Origin: CAWANP01 sp963783445
GTDB lineage: Bacteria; Chloroflexota; Anaerolineae; JAAYZQ01
Assembly: GCA_963783445.1 (NCBI GenBank)
Contig: CAWANP010000009.1
Coordinates: 186,001 to 250,000 of the forward strand
Length of the DNA stretch: 64,000 bases
Direction: 5' to 3'
The position numbers and the translations under genes are program-made. The notes under the pieces are model-generated. The model searched no databases. It was given only the letters and a program-made list of their open reading frames with translations, and was not told the DNA's origin. Shown here one piece after another: positions 17,270 through 28,338 of the stretch. The first letter of the stretch is position 1. Each line of letters starts with the position of its first letter.

Positions 17270-20200
17270 TTGAGTCTCAAAGATTTCAAGGCAATGCGCC
17301 TCAGCCTGGCTTCACCAGAGCAGATTCATGTCCTGGTCGTATGGTGAGGTTACCAAGCCAGAGACGATCAACTACCGTCGTCTTCGCCCGGAGCGAGATG
17401 GCCTTTTCTGCGAAGCTATTTTCGGCCCCCAAAAGGACTGGCAATGTGCCTGTGGAAAGTACAAGCACGTTCGCTTTCGGGGTGTCAAATGTGAGCGATG
17501 TGGCGTCGAGGTCACCCGTTCATCGGTGCGGCGTGAGCGCATGGGGCACATCAAGCTTGCCGCTCCCGTAGCCCACATTTGGTATACGCGCCGCGTGCCC
17601 AGCTATCTGGGTCTGCTGCTGGACGTCTCCCGGCGGAATATGGACCGGGTCCTCTATTTCGCCCAGTATGTGATCACCCAGGTGGACGAGGATGCCCGAC
17701 GCAAAGCGCTGCGCCGCCTGGACGATGATCTGCTGAGGGAAAGGACCCGCCTGGAACGAGCAACGGCTGACAAGAACGCCGAGATCGACCTCCGGCTGCA
17801 AGAGGCTCTGGATAGCCTCCAGCTCCGCCGGAGGAACCAAGAGGAATCCCTCGAGGAAAAGGCGGCTACCCTGACCGATGCCGTGACCAACGAGGTGCGC
17901 GGCATGCAGGGCCAGCTGGATGCTTTGATGGGACAGAAAGCGCCCGAGTCTCTGACGCTCAGCTTCCATACTACTCCCGTAATGGAGTCCGGCGACACCG
18001 TCGCGCGCGACCACCTAACCCGCAGCCAGGACCTCGCGGCCGAGCGTCTGGAAGAGATTCAGGCGGAGATCCAGCAGGAGATAGAGGACAGCGCACTGCT
18101 CATTTCCGCCGAGGGTGAGCAACTGACCTACGAGGCCAGCCAGGCCGCAGAGATCCTCAAAGAGCGCCTGATCCAACAGGTCTCCGAACTGGAAGCAGAG
18201 ACTGAGGAGAAGAAGGTAGAACTCCGCGATCTCAAGCGGATGACCTTTCTCACCGAGAGTCGCTATCATGACTTGAACGACCGCTGGGGCAACGTCTTCA
18301 ATGCCAAGATGGGAGCAGAGGCGTTCCTCGACATCTGCAAGCAGATCGATCTGGATGCCCTGAGCAAAGAACTTCGGGCCACAATGCGGACCACTCGCTC
18401 GAAGCAGATGCAAAAGAAATCCACCAAACGGTTGCGCGTTGTCGAAGCTCTGCGCAAGAGCAGCAATCGGCCCGAGTGGATGATCATGACGGTCTTGCCC
18501 GTCATCCCACCCGAATTGCGACCCATGATCCAGCTTGACGGTGGCCGGTTTGCCACGTCTGACCTGAACGACCTCTACCGCCGGGTAGTGAACCGCAACA
18601 ATCGCCTGAAGCGGCTGCTGGATCTGGGCGCTCCGGACGTCATCGTCCGCAACGAAAAGCGCATGCTCCAGGAGGCCGTAGACTCGCTCATCGACAACAG
18701 CCGGCGGGGCAAAGCGGTCTCGGCCCGGGGACGCCGTCCTCTCAAGTCATTGTCCGACTATCTCAAGGGCAAGCAAGGCCGCTTCCGCCGCAACTTGCTG
18801 GGTAAGCGCGTGGACTACTCGGGGCGTTCTGTCATCGTTATTGGTCCGGAACTGGGGTTGCACCAGTGCGGTCTGCCCAAGAGCATGGCCCTGGAGCTTT
18901 TCCAGCCCTTTGTCATCAACCGATTGGTGGACTACAACTATGCCATCAACGTCAAGGGAGCCAAGCGGATCATCGAGCAGCAGCGTCCTGAGGTCTGGGA
19001 GGTTCTGGAAGAGGCGGTCAAGGAACGCCCTGTGCTGCTAAACCGGGCGCCAACCCTGCACCGCCTGGGCATCCAGGCTTTCGAGCCCGTGCTGGTGGAT
19101 GGCGATGCCATCCAGATCCACCCTCTGGTATGCGCTGCCTTTAACGCCGACTTTGACGGCGACCAGATGGCTGTCCACGTGCCGCTGTCCAAGCGCGCAG
19201 TGAAAGAGGCGCGGGAGCTGATGCTCTCCACCCGCAACCTGCTCAAGCCGGCCAGCGGGGATCCGATTGTGGGTCCGGCCAAGGACATGGTGTTGGGCTG
19301 CTTCTATCTGACCATGGAAATGGAGAATCTCCGAGGACGACGCCCAAGATGGCGCTTCGCTGCCCACCTTTTCCGTACATGGAAGAAGTGCGGCTGGCCT
19401 ACGAGTTGGGCAAGCTGAGATCTGCACTCTCCCATTCGTTTGCGCTATCGCAGTTGGATAGACGACGAGGCCTTGGACTATCTGGATCTGAGTGACGAGG
19501 TTGTCGAGGCACTGGAACAGGCGACGTTGTCCACACCTGGGACAAGTTCTGGATCTACAGGCGGAAGGCCGGCTGGCGTCGGTGGCCGGGCTCGACGCGG
19601 GCGATGAGCAAGAGATCCTGGACATGCTGAGGGCTGTTGGCTTATCGGCCAGAGGATCGTAGTGAATCACCATACCGTGAAACAACGGTTGGGCCGAGTC
19701 ATCTTTAACCTGATCCTGCCCAGCCAGCTTCGCTTTGTCGATGATACGATGGACAAGCGCACGCTCCAGGACCTGGTGGCCGAGTGCTATCATCGTCTGG
19801 GAATGGATGACCACGGCGAAGCTGGTGGACGATATCAAGTCCATTGGCTTCCGGTACGCCACCAAGTCGGGGATCAGCATTGCCGTGAGTGATATCACGG
19901 TTCCCCCAGAGAAAGAAGTGATCATCCGTCTTACCTCGGACGAGGTCGGTCAGGTGGAGCATCAATACCGCCGGGGCCTTATCACCGAGGACGAGCAGTA
20001 CATGCGCACGGTGGAACTCTGGACCAAGGCCACCGATGATATCACGTCGGCGGTGGCGGATAGCCTGGACCCCAATGGCCCCATCCGGGTGATGGCGGTT
20101 TCGGGAGCGACCAAGGGTAGCTTTACGCCGATCCGCCAGTTGGCCGGGATGCGAGGTCTGATGGCTGACCCGGCGGGGCGCATCATCTCCCTGCCAATCC

Positions 20201-21876
20201 GGTCCAACTTTCGGGAGGGCCTGACCGCCCTGGAGTACTTTATCTCCACCCACGGCGCGCGCAAGGGTCTGGCCGATACAGCTCTGCGAACGGCTGACGC
20301 CGGCTATCTGACCCGGCGACTGGTCGACGTTGCCCACAATGTTATCATCGACGCTGAGGACTGCGGCACCCGCTCGGGCATTTGGATCACCTTGGAAGAA
20401 TCCCAAGAGATGCAGCAACCCATGTATCGAGCGTACTCCTGGGTAGGATTGCCGCTCAGCCCGGTTGTCAACCAGGAGACCGGGGAGATTATCGTCGTTG
20501 CCGGAGAGATGATCGACGAAGAGCAGGCCGAAGAGATCGCACGACTCGAGAATCGACCAGGTACACGTCCGCTCGCCGTTAACCTGCGCCCTTCGCCACG
20601 GCATGTGCGCCACTTGCTATGGCCGCGACCTGGCGCGGGGAGGACTGATCCAGGTGGGTGAGGCGGTGGGCATCATCAGCGCCCAGTCGATCGGCGAGCC
20701 GGGTACACAGCTCACCCTAAGGACCTTCCACACCGGTGGTGTGGCTGGCGCATCGGATATCACCCACGGTCTGCCCCGCGTGCAGGAGCTGTTTGAGGCC
20801 CGCATCCCAAAGGGTGAGGCGATAATCTCAGACATCGACGGGCGGGTCGACCTGGACCAACAGGATGGCGTGCGCATCCTCAAGGTTACCTACAGCGAGG
20901 TCTTGACTGACGACTATGCCATCCCCAAGAACTACAAGATCCTGGTAGAGGATGAGCAGTCCGTTATCGAAGGGGAAGCGATTGCCCAACATGGTGACAA
21001 GGTCATCGTGGCCGACAATCCGGGGCGGGTCTTTGTCGAACGACCTGCTATCCTGGTCAACCCGCCCCGCTCGGACCAGCCAGTTGAGCACATCCTCCCT
21101 GGGAGGTACAAGCCCATCGTAGAGGATGGGCAGAAAGTAGCTGAGGGTGATCCGGTGGCCCAGTATGGGGCGCAGTCAGGTCGCGGCCGAGATCGCCGGT
21201 ACGGCGACGGTACGTCCCCAAGCCACGATCTATGTTCGGCGCGAGGACCGTGACGAGCGGGAGTACGAGATTGCCACCACGGCCCGCCTGCGTGTTGAGC
21301 CAGGTGAGTATGCCAGAGCCGGCCAGCAGCTTACAGAGGGATCCATCAATCCCAGTCGCCTGCTGCGCATCCTTGGTCGTGAGGCAGCCCAGGTCTATCT
21401 GCTGGCCGAGATCCAGCAGGTGTACCGCAGCCAGGGCGTCGATATCAACGACAAGCACATTGAGGTGATCATCCGCCAGATGACAGACAAGGTCCGCGTG
21501 GTCCAGTCGGGGGACACCGATCTGCTTGCCCGGAGAACTCGTGAGCCGCCTGACTTTCCAGGACATCAACGAGGAGATCACCCGATCAGGGGGACAGAGG
21601 GCGACAGCGCGGCCCGTACTGTTGGGCATCACCAAGGCGGCGCTCAACACCGAAAGCTTCCTGTCGGCATCATCGTTCCAGCACACAATCAATGTGCTTG
21701 CCGGCGCAGCCATTGAAGGCAAGGTAGATGGTCTGTACGGGCTGAAAGAGAATGTCATCATCGGCAAGCTGATCCCGGCTGGCACGGGCTATCATCGACG
21801 GCGGTTCGCCAGCAATCCGCATGTTCCAGAACGGGGCGCCCTGATGTCATCGGGCCTCGCAAGTGCTGGCGATTAG
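17270..21876 (+). CDS. rpoC: DNA-directed RNA polymerase subunit beta' (frameshifted)
   Basis: Largest catalytic subunit of RNA polymerase. It starts at TTG 17270 behind CAGGAGGG with LKDFKAMRLSLASPEQI, then shifts frame near 17325 into SWSYGEVTKPETINYR. The N-terminal zinc site is CACGKYK...CERCG. The active-site Mg motif NADFDGDQM is at 19143-19169. The second zinc site lies near 20360-20620 (CGTRSG...CATCYG). The trigger-loop and bridge-helix region FISTHGARKGLADTALRTAD is present. Residues of about 145-330 form a long Glu/Arg-rich coiled coil. The frame changes at roughly ten more points after 19330. Joined, the protein is about 1,530 residues. rpoB is not adjacent: the upstream neighbour is a recombinase-like gene. 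Confidence 0.9.
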
Positions 21877-23568
21877 AAAAAGAACAACTGACCAGGGCGG
21901 GCAGCAGCAAAGCTGCCGCCCGCCTGGTCTATCTGTTTCCCCTGGCTTTTCTTGGCCTGTTTTTCTTTTACCCCCTGGTCGAGATTTTTGGGCTGAGCCT
22001 TGCCCCCGAGGGGCGGCTGGACATTGCGCCTTTTCGTATCCTGTTCACTGACCCGTACTATGCCCATCTGCTGGCCTTTACCGCCGGCCAGGCGCTCCTG
22101 TCCACCCTCCTGACCCTTCTGGTCGGGATGCCGGCGGCCTATGTCTTTGCCCGGTACGAGTTTCGGGGCAAGTCGCTGCTCCGCGCCCTGACCACCATTC
22201 CCTTTGTCATGCCCACCATGGTCGTTGCGGCCGCCTTTACCGCGCTCCTGGGGCCCAGGGGGCACCTGAATACCTGGCTGGTCACAGCTTTTGGCTTGGA
22301 TGCGCCTCCCGTTCGATTGCAGCACACCCTGGCCCTGGTGCTCATCGCCCACGTTTTCTTATAATGCTGCCATCATCGTGCGCCTGGTGGGTGGCTTCTG
22401 GGCCAACCTCGATCCCCGCAGTTGAGGAGGCGGCGCGGGTGCTGGGTGCCGGCCGATGGCGTACCTTCCGTGAGGTCACCCTGCCGATTCTGACGCCGGC
22501 CCTGGTTGCGGCTTCCTTGCTGGTCTTTCTCTTTTGTTTCACCAGCTTTGGCATTATGCTTGTTCTGGGTGGGCCGCGATTGGCAACTATTGAGGTCGAG
22601 ATTTATCGCCAGGCCATCCCCTTCTTCGACCTGCCCCTGGCTGCGGCGCTGGCCTCGTGCAGATGGTCTTTACCTTTGGTATCATGGTCATCTATACCAG
22701 GATCCAGGCCCGGTCCGCCGTGCCCCTCAATCTGCATCCCCAGGAAGCCACCCAGCGCCGGCCTGCAAGCTGGGGGGCGAGGTTGGTTGTGTGGGCCAGC
22801 GTCGGTGGGTTGATGGTCCTGCTTCTGGCGCCGCTCCTGGCCCTCGTCGACCGCTCCGTCTCGTTGGGCGGAGAATACACACTGCGCTACTACCAGGCCC
22901 TGTTTAGCAACCCCACTCAGTCTTTTTTCTACGTGCCTCCCGCAGTGGCGATTCGCAATTCTGTGCTCGTCGCCGGAGGAACGGTTGTTTTGTCCCTTTT
23001 CATTGGCTTGATCAGCGCCTACCTGCTGATGGGACCACCGGGTCCGGCCAAAAGCATGCTCGACCCGCTGTTCATGCTGCCTCTGGGTACCTCGGCAGTG
23101 ACGCTGGGCCTGGGCTACATCATCGCCCTCGATCAGCCGCCGCTGAATCTGCGGGCCTCGCCCTGGCTGCTGCCCTTGGCTCACACCCTGGTGGCCTTTC
23201 CCTTCGTAGTACGCAGCCTGTTGCCCGTGCTGCGCGGTATGAACCCCCGCTGGCGGGAGGCGGCTGGGGTGATGGGCGCCTCGCCAGCGCGGGTACTGCG
23301 CGAGATAGACCTGCCCGTCGTGGCCCGTGCCTTGCTCGTGGGCGCTGTTTTTGCTTTCACTGTGAGCGTGGGTGAGTTTGGCGCCACACTGCTCATTGCC
23401 CGCCCCAACTTTCCGACCATGCCCGTCGTCATCTACCGCCTGCTCGGCGCCCAGGGCGCCCTGAACCAGGGCCAGGGGTTGGCCATGAGCACGCTGCTGA
23501 TGATCGTCTGTGCCATCGGCTTCATTCTCATCGAGCGCTTCCGTGTAGGCGAAATCGGCGAGTTCTGA
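21863..23568 (+). CDS. ABC transporter permease, two-domain Fe3+/thiamine type (frameshifted)
   Basis: Membrane component of an importer with two fused permease halves, as in ThiP and FbpB. The first half includes LVYLFPLAFLGLFFFYPLVE and an EAA loop EEAARVLGAGRWRTFREVTLP. The second half has WREAAGVMGASPARVLREID and ends GLAMSTLLMIVCAIGFILIE. About 12 helices in total. The probable start is GTG 21863, overlapping the end of rpoC, with frame changes near 21905, 22360 and 22655. The ATPase follows after 74 nt. No substrate-binding protein gene is near, so the substrate (iron, thiamine or similar) is not determined. Confidence 0.8.
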
Positions 23569-23642
23569 AAAGACTGAGACATTAGGAACCAAAGACTGGA
23601 AACTTGGATTTACCCACTCCCCGGTGTAAAATAGCAATCACT

Positions 23643-24734
23643 ATGACCCTGCTCAGAGTCGCATCCATCTCAAAATCATTCTCCGGTACTACTGTCCTGC
23701 ACGACGTGTCCTTTCACGCTGACGAGGGCGAGATTGTCAGTTTGCTTGGCCCCAGTGGCTGTGGCAAGACGACGCTGTTGCGCATCGTCGCCGGGCTGGA
23801 GACTGCCGACAGTGGACAAGTAACCTTTGATGGCCGGGTGATGGACGGCGTGCCTGTCCACCACAGGGGCTTTGGCCTCATGTTCCAGGATTATGCCCTC
23901 TTCCCCCACCAGGATGTGGTGGCCAACGTGGCCTTTGGCCTGCGGATGCAAGGTCTGCCCCGGGCGCAAGTTGAGGCCCGTGTGGTCGAGATGCTGGATC
24001 TGGTTGGCCTGGCAGGCTACGAAGGCCGCCGCGTTTACGACCTTTCCGGCGGAGAGCAGCAGCGAGTGGCCCTGGCCCGCAGCCTGGCGCCCGGGCCGCG
24101 CCTGTTGATGCTTGACGAACCTCTGGGATCCCTCGATCGCGCCCTGCGCGAGGAGCTGATGAACGAGTTGCGCAGCATCCTCAATGGCGTGGGCCTGACG
24201 GCTGTCTATGTTACTCATGACCAGCAGGAGGCATTTGCCGTTGCCGACCGGGTGATTATCATGCACCGGGGGCACATCGTCCAGCAGGGCGCGCCCCAGG
24301 CCGTCTACAGCCAACCGGCCTCACCCTGGGTGGCCCGGTTCCTGGGTCTGGGCAACCTGATCCCTGGTTGCGTGGCCGCCCTCGATCCACTCCGGATGGA
24401 CACCGTCCTGGGCCCTCTTGCGACTTTGGGAAGCACGGAACCTGGATATCGGCCGGGATGTGACCGTGCTTATCCGCCCCCAAGCAGCTCATGTGATGGA
24501 GGCAGGCGCCGGTGAGGAGGATGTCATCCTTGAGGGCCAGGTGCACGATTGCTCTTTCCGGGGGGTCATTGCCGGTTGGTCGTGGAACACGAGTCTGGTC
24601 TGACCCTGGCCTTCGATCTGCCCTCTGACGTGACGCCCCTGCCCCAACCCGGCGAGACGATCGCCCTGGCCTTGCGTTCAGATGCCATGAGCTTGTTGCC
24701 GGAAGAAAGAGCCACGGGAGGAATGCAGCCATGA
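23643..24734 (+). CDS. ABC transporter ATP-binding protein, FbpC/ThiQ/PotA type (frameshifted at C-terminus)
   Basis: Energises the permease encoded just upstream. The nucleotide-binding domain is complete: Walker A GPSGCGKTT, Q-loop MFQDYALFPH, signature LSGGEQQRVALARS, Walker B LLMLDEPLGSLDR and the H-loop YVTHDQQEAF. The C-terminal part (TOBE-like, from about residue 240) continues in two other frames: NLDIGRDVTVLIRPQAAHVM and GLTLAFDLPSDVTPLPQPGE. It ends at TGA 24732-24734, which overlaps the next ATG. The joined length of about 363 residues is normal for this group. Confidence 0.88.
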
Positions 24735-25291
24735 AGGAGCCATTGCCCGCAGCCTCCGGCGACGATCCCATCACTGTGGAGGTGGTCCGCGATGGTCGCT
24801 TGCGGACGCGCATCCACTGGGAATGGCACGGAGACCACGTTCGCATCCGCGCTCCCCGCCGCGTATCGCAGCGAGACCTGGACCGCAACGTGGCCCAGAT
24901 TCTGGAGGAGGTCAAGCGCCGCCGCGCCCAGGTCCGCTCCCGGGCGGACGCTGACCTGGAGGCAATGGCGAGGCGGATCAACAGAGCGTATTTTGATGGC
25001 CAGATCGACTGGCACTCTATCCGCTGGGTGGGCAACATGCGCAAGCGGTTGGGCAGTTGTACCACCGGCGGCCCCACCGATGGCGACATCCGCATCAGCG
25101 ACCGGATCAAGGGCTGGCCCCCATGGGTCATAGAATACGTCGTCGCCCACGAGATGGTCCACCGCAAGCACCCCAACCATAGCAAAGAGTTCTGGACCTG
25201 CCTGAGCCGCTACCCCAAGGCCGAGCGGGCTCGGGGCTTTATTCTGGGCGCGGCCTTCCAAATAGACCAAGATCCTGAGGAATGGCTGTGA
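24731..25291 (+). CDS. YgjP/SprT-like zinc metalloprotease family protein (DUF45)
   Basis: A 186-residue protein with the zinc-binding signature HEMVHRKHPNHSKEFW, the HExxH plus NHxxxFW form typical of the YgjP/M48-related DUF45 group. The preceding part has IRWVGNMRKRLGSCTTGG, also conserved in the family. It is probably cytoplasmic, with no signal peptide. The start ATG 24731 overlaps the stop of the ATPase gene (ATGA), so it is translationally coupled. Its biological substrate is unknown, and the link to the transporter may be only operonic. Confidence 0.85.
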   Translation: MKEPLPAASGDDPITVEVVRDGRLRTRIHWEWHGDHVRIRAPRRVSQRDLDRNVAQILEEVKRRRAQVRSRADADLEAMARRINRAYFDGQIDWHSIRWVGNMRKRLGSCTTGGPTDGDIRISDRIKGWPPWVIEYVVAHEMVHRKHPNHSKEFWTCLSRYPKAERARGFILGAAFQIDQDPEEWL

Positions 25292-25374
25292 GCGCCCTGG
25301 TACTCATGCCCATTGACGATGGGGGCCAGGCGGGTCAATAGAATCCTACCACAAAAGCTAGACCCTCCCGGGGA

Positions 25375-27820
25375 TCAGCGGGTTGGAGGGGCCTGATAGA
25401 CCAAGTAGCGCTCGGGGATCCAGCCCAATCGTCCCCTGGGATCGATGACCTGGATCCAGGTGTACCCATCGGCCTCGACCGGCTCGCCGGCAACGGCCAG
25501 CACGGTGCCATCACGCCACGCCGTAAGCTTGGTTCCCCCCAAGCCAGGCTCGAGATACATCCACACCCCCTGGCCTCCCGTACCGCCAACCCAGGCCGGG
25601 GCCGGCGTGGCGGTGGGTGTGGCTGTGGGCGTAGGCGTGACCGAGGGCGTGGCTGTAAAGGTGGAGGTGGGGCTGTTGGTGTGTGTTGGCGTGGGTGTCG
25701 GGGTAAATGAGGGTGTTGGGCTTGGGGTCCAGGTAGACGTGAAGGTTGGGGTGGGAGTGGCTGTCTCGGTCGTTCCTGGCAGTGGCGTCGCGGTGTGGGT
25801 AGGGCTCGGCGTGGCGGTCGGGGTAGGCACTGGGCGTAGGCGGCGCCATCGCATGAAGGTGCGTGGTCGGGATCACGGATAGTTGCAGCTCGACGGTCCG
25901 TCCCAGGCGGCTGGCCAGTCCTTCCTGTAGCTCAACGACCTCCCGGTATGAGATGGCCCACGGTGAGCGCAGCCACAGATGCAGGCGGACGGTTTCTCCT
26001 TCGCTGTCCAACTGCTGCCAATTATCCAGCTCCACGCGGCCCAGGCGTTCCACACCATCAAGATTCAGTGTCGTCACCTCCGCCTGGATCGCTTGGCTCA
26101 GTTCTTCATGAAAAATGGATCCGCGTACTACCTGGCTGGAGAGGAGGGCCAGGGGGATCGTTACGGCCACCAGCAACAAGATCGTTCCAAGCATGCCTCC
26201 CCGGAAGATCATGGCCCGGGCCTGCCGGCCGGGAATGGGCCGGAAGCCCAGCCACAAGAAGACAATGCCTCCTGCTGCGGCAATGGCCACCAGGTTGGTA
26301 AGGAACAGCAGCATCGCTCCGCTGGCGATTTTTTCCCCGCCAATGGCGGCCTGCCACAACGCTTCGCTGGCGATGCGGATCCCGGTGGTCTCTACCAGCC
26401 ACAACCCCAGGCCGATGCCCACAGTTGCCAGAGGGGGCACCAAGGCCGCGGCAATAGCCACTCCCGGCAGCGAGGCCGATACCTCTTTGCGGCACAGGGC
26501 GTACGCACCCGCGGCCCCTGAGGCCAGGGCCACGCCCAGATCCAGCAAGTTGGGCTGTATGCGGCCCAGAATCTCGCCGGAAAGGTTGGCCCTCGGTACC
26601 AGCATCCCATAGAGAATGCCTGCCAACAGGCCGATAACGATGGCCAGCAGCATCCCCTGCAGGGTCGCGGTAGCCGATCTCTTTAACAGGCGCAGGTCTC
26701 CCCGTACCACCCCCAGGCTCAGCCCAAAGATGGCGGCCATCAGCGGGGCGACGAGCATCGCGCCGATGATCACCGCCGGGCTGTTCAGCAGCAAGCCAAA
26801 GGAGGCAATGGCCGACGAAAGCGCCATCATCACGAAAAAATCGGCATCAGGCTGCGATCCATCCCGGAGCGCCTTGTAGATCCCCGTCTGCTCGTGAAGG
26901 TCCAGCTTGGGCAGGATGTCAAAGATCCGCCACCCTGCCCGGCGCAGCCATGTACCCATGCGCATGCGAGGGGTACGTCGCCTGACGACGATGGCCGGCG
27001 CTGGGCTGCGGGCCGCCACTGTTTGGGGGATATTGCCAAAAAGCACCCTGTCCACGTAGCTTTCGTGGCTGGCCCCAACCATCACCAGGTCGTAGCCTCT
27101 GGCTGCCTCAGTCAGGATGCCCTTGATGGGCGTGGAAGATTGGACTACCTTGCCCTGGACCCGGGGCTCTTCCGTCCAGGGCTCCAGGATGTCGTCCAGG
27201 CGCTGCCTGCTCAGCGATAGGGCGACTTCTCCCTGGACATCGCGGGCCACGTTCATCGCCGTGACCTGTACCTGGGGGGAGAGGGAGAGGGCCAGGTCGA
27301 TGGCCAGCGCCGCGTTGGGGCCGCCGCCCACCGGTACCAGGACGCGTTCAAATGCCCCCGGCGAATCCTCCAGCGAACGCTGGCCCCCCTCGGCTCGAAC
27401 CACAGCCACATCACAAGGTGCATACTGGACAACCGGATCCAGGGTCCGGCCCAGCAGGTATCGCCCCCGTCCCCGGGCCCCGCGCCAGCCCAGCAGGATC
27501 AGATCAGGAAGGGACTCGCGCGCCGCCGCCAGGATCTCGGTGCCCGGGTCGCGCCCGGCCCGGACGAGGACATCCAGGGGAATACCAGCACAATGCTCTG
27601 GCGGTAAGAATCCTGCGGGCAGGTCCGTCTCGCCGGAAGCTTCTGGCCTGGCCCCGAGCCAGCTAGGGCGCTGCCCGTTCGTCGTCACACTCAGGATCGT
27701 CACCCGGCCATCGCGGACCCCGGCCAACGCACAGCCTATCTCCAGCAGTGGTTGCAGTTGGTTCTCCGCCCCCACAGCGGCCAGGATATGGTACCCGCTG
27801 CCAGTCTGATTCCGTGCCAT
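25375..27820 (-). CDS. Double universal-stress-domain plus DUF389 membrane protein with SH3-like C-terminus (one frameshift)
   Basis: A multidomain protein of about 815 residues. Residues about 10-140 and 150-280 are two UspA-like domains, the second with an ATP-loop-like GASHESYVDRVLFGNIPQTV. Residues about 320-530 are a DUF389 membrane domain (SSAIASFGLLLNSPAVIIGA, then several helices). A predicted external domain follows (LDGVERLGRVELDNWQQLD). The frame then changes near 25845 into a Thr/Pro-rich linker and a final SH3b-like domain (TWIQVIDPRGRLGWIPERYL). DUF389 proteins are of uncertain role. The fusion suggests that stress or nucleotide sensing inside the cell is tied to a membrane and surface part. 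The USP gene upstream ends only 11 nt away. Confidence 0.8.
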
Positions 27821-27831
27821 TTGGGATTTGC

Positions 27832-28257
27832 TCAGAGGATATAGCTCTTGATGCCCGTGTCTTCTTCGATCCGGGTTGTCAGATCCTCCAGGTCCGTCAG
27901 GGTGAAGGAGCTGTCGGGACCCACTGGCCGGCCAAAAGCGATGGCGTCGGCCCCTTCGTCACGGGCAGCAGATTCCAGCGCCTCGATCAGAGGACCGTGG
28001 CGCAAAACACCTTGGGCTTGAACACCTTCAGCGGCGGCTCGTTCGCAGGCCAAGGCCAGGAGGAATTCCCCCATGTGCTCCATCTCTGTGGTCACCACGT
28101 CAGGGCGTACTCCTCGGGCGGTCAGCTTGAGGAACTCTACGTCCACGATGTAGAGAAAGAGAATGCTGGCCCCAGCTTCTTTGGCCATGGCAATGACCTC
28201 GTCCTGGGTCCTACTGCTCGCTTCGCCACCCCGCGTGGCACACAAGATCTTTTTCAT
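27832..28257 (-). CDS. UspA-like universal stress family protein
   Basis: A 141-residue protein beginning MKKILCATRGGEASSRTQDE, with the alternating strand/helix pattern of the USP fold and VLRHGPLIEALESAARDEGA in the second half. The usual C-terminal ATP-binding loop (GxxGxxxxxxxxxG) is not visible, so it may be a non-ATP-binding member. The start is set at ATG 28257. The frame is open to 28281, but the MKK start matches the family. It lies between the USP-DUF389 gene and the transporter gene, all on the minus strand with small gaps. Confidence 0.75.
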   Translation of the reverse strand: MKKILCATRGGEASSRTQDEVIAMAKEAGASILFLYIVDVEFLKLTARGVRPDVVTTEMEHMGEFLLALACERAAAEGVQAQGVLRHGPLIEALESAARDEGADAIAFGRPVGPDSSFTLTDLEDLTTRIEEDTGIKSYIL

Positions 28258-28338
28258 AATACGCTCCCAAACGAGGCACATGCCTCAAGGATTAGAGCAC
28301 GTTCCCCGGTATCCCAATCTCCAATCTCCCTGCCCTGG

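Noticed and set aside
25600..25880. Long plus-strand frame rich in Val and Gly
   Set aside because: It is the complement of the Thr/Pro linker coding sequence of the minus-strand USP-DUF389 gene.
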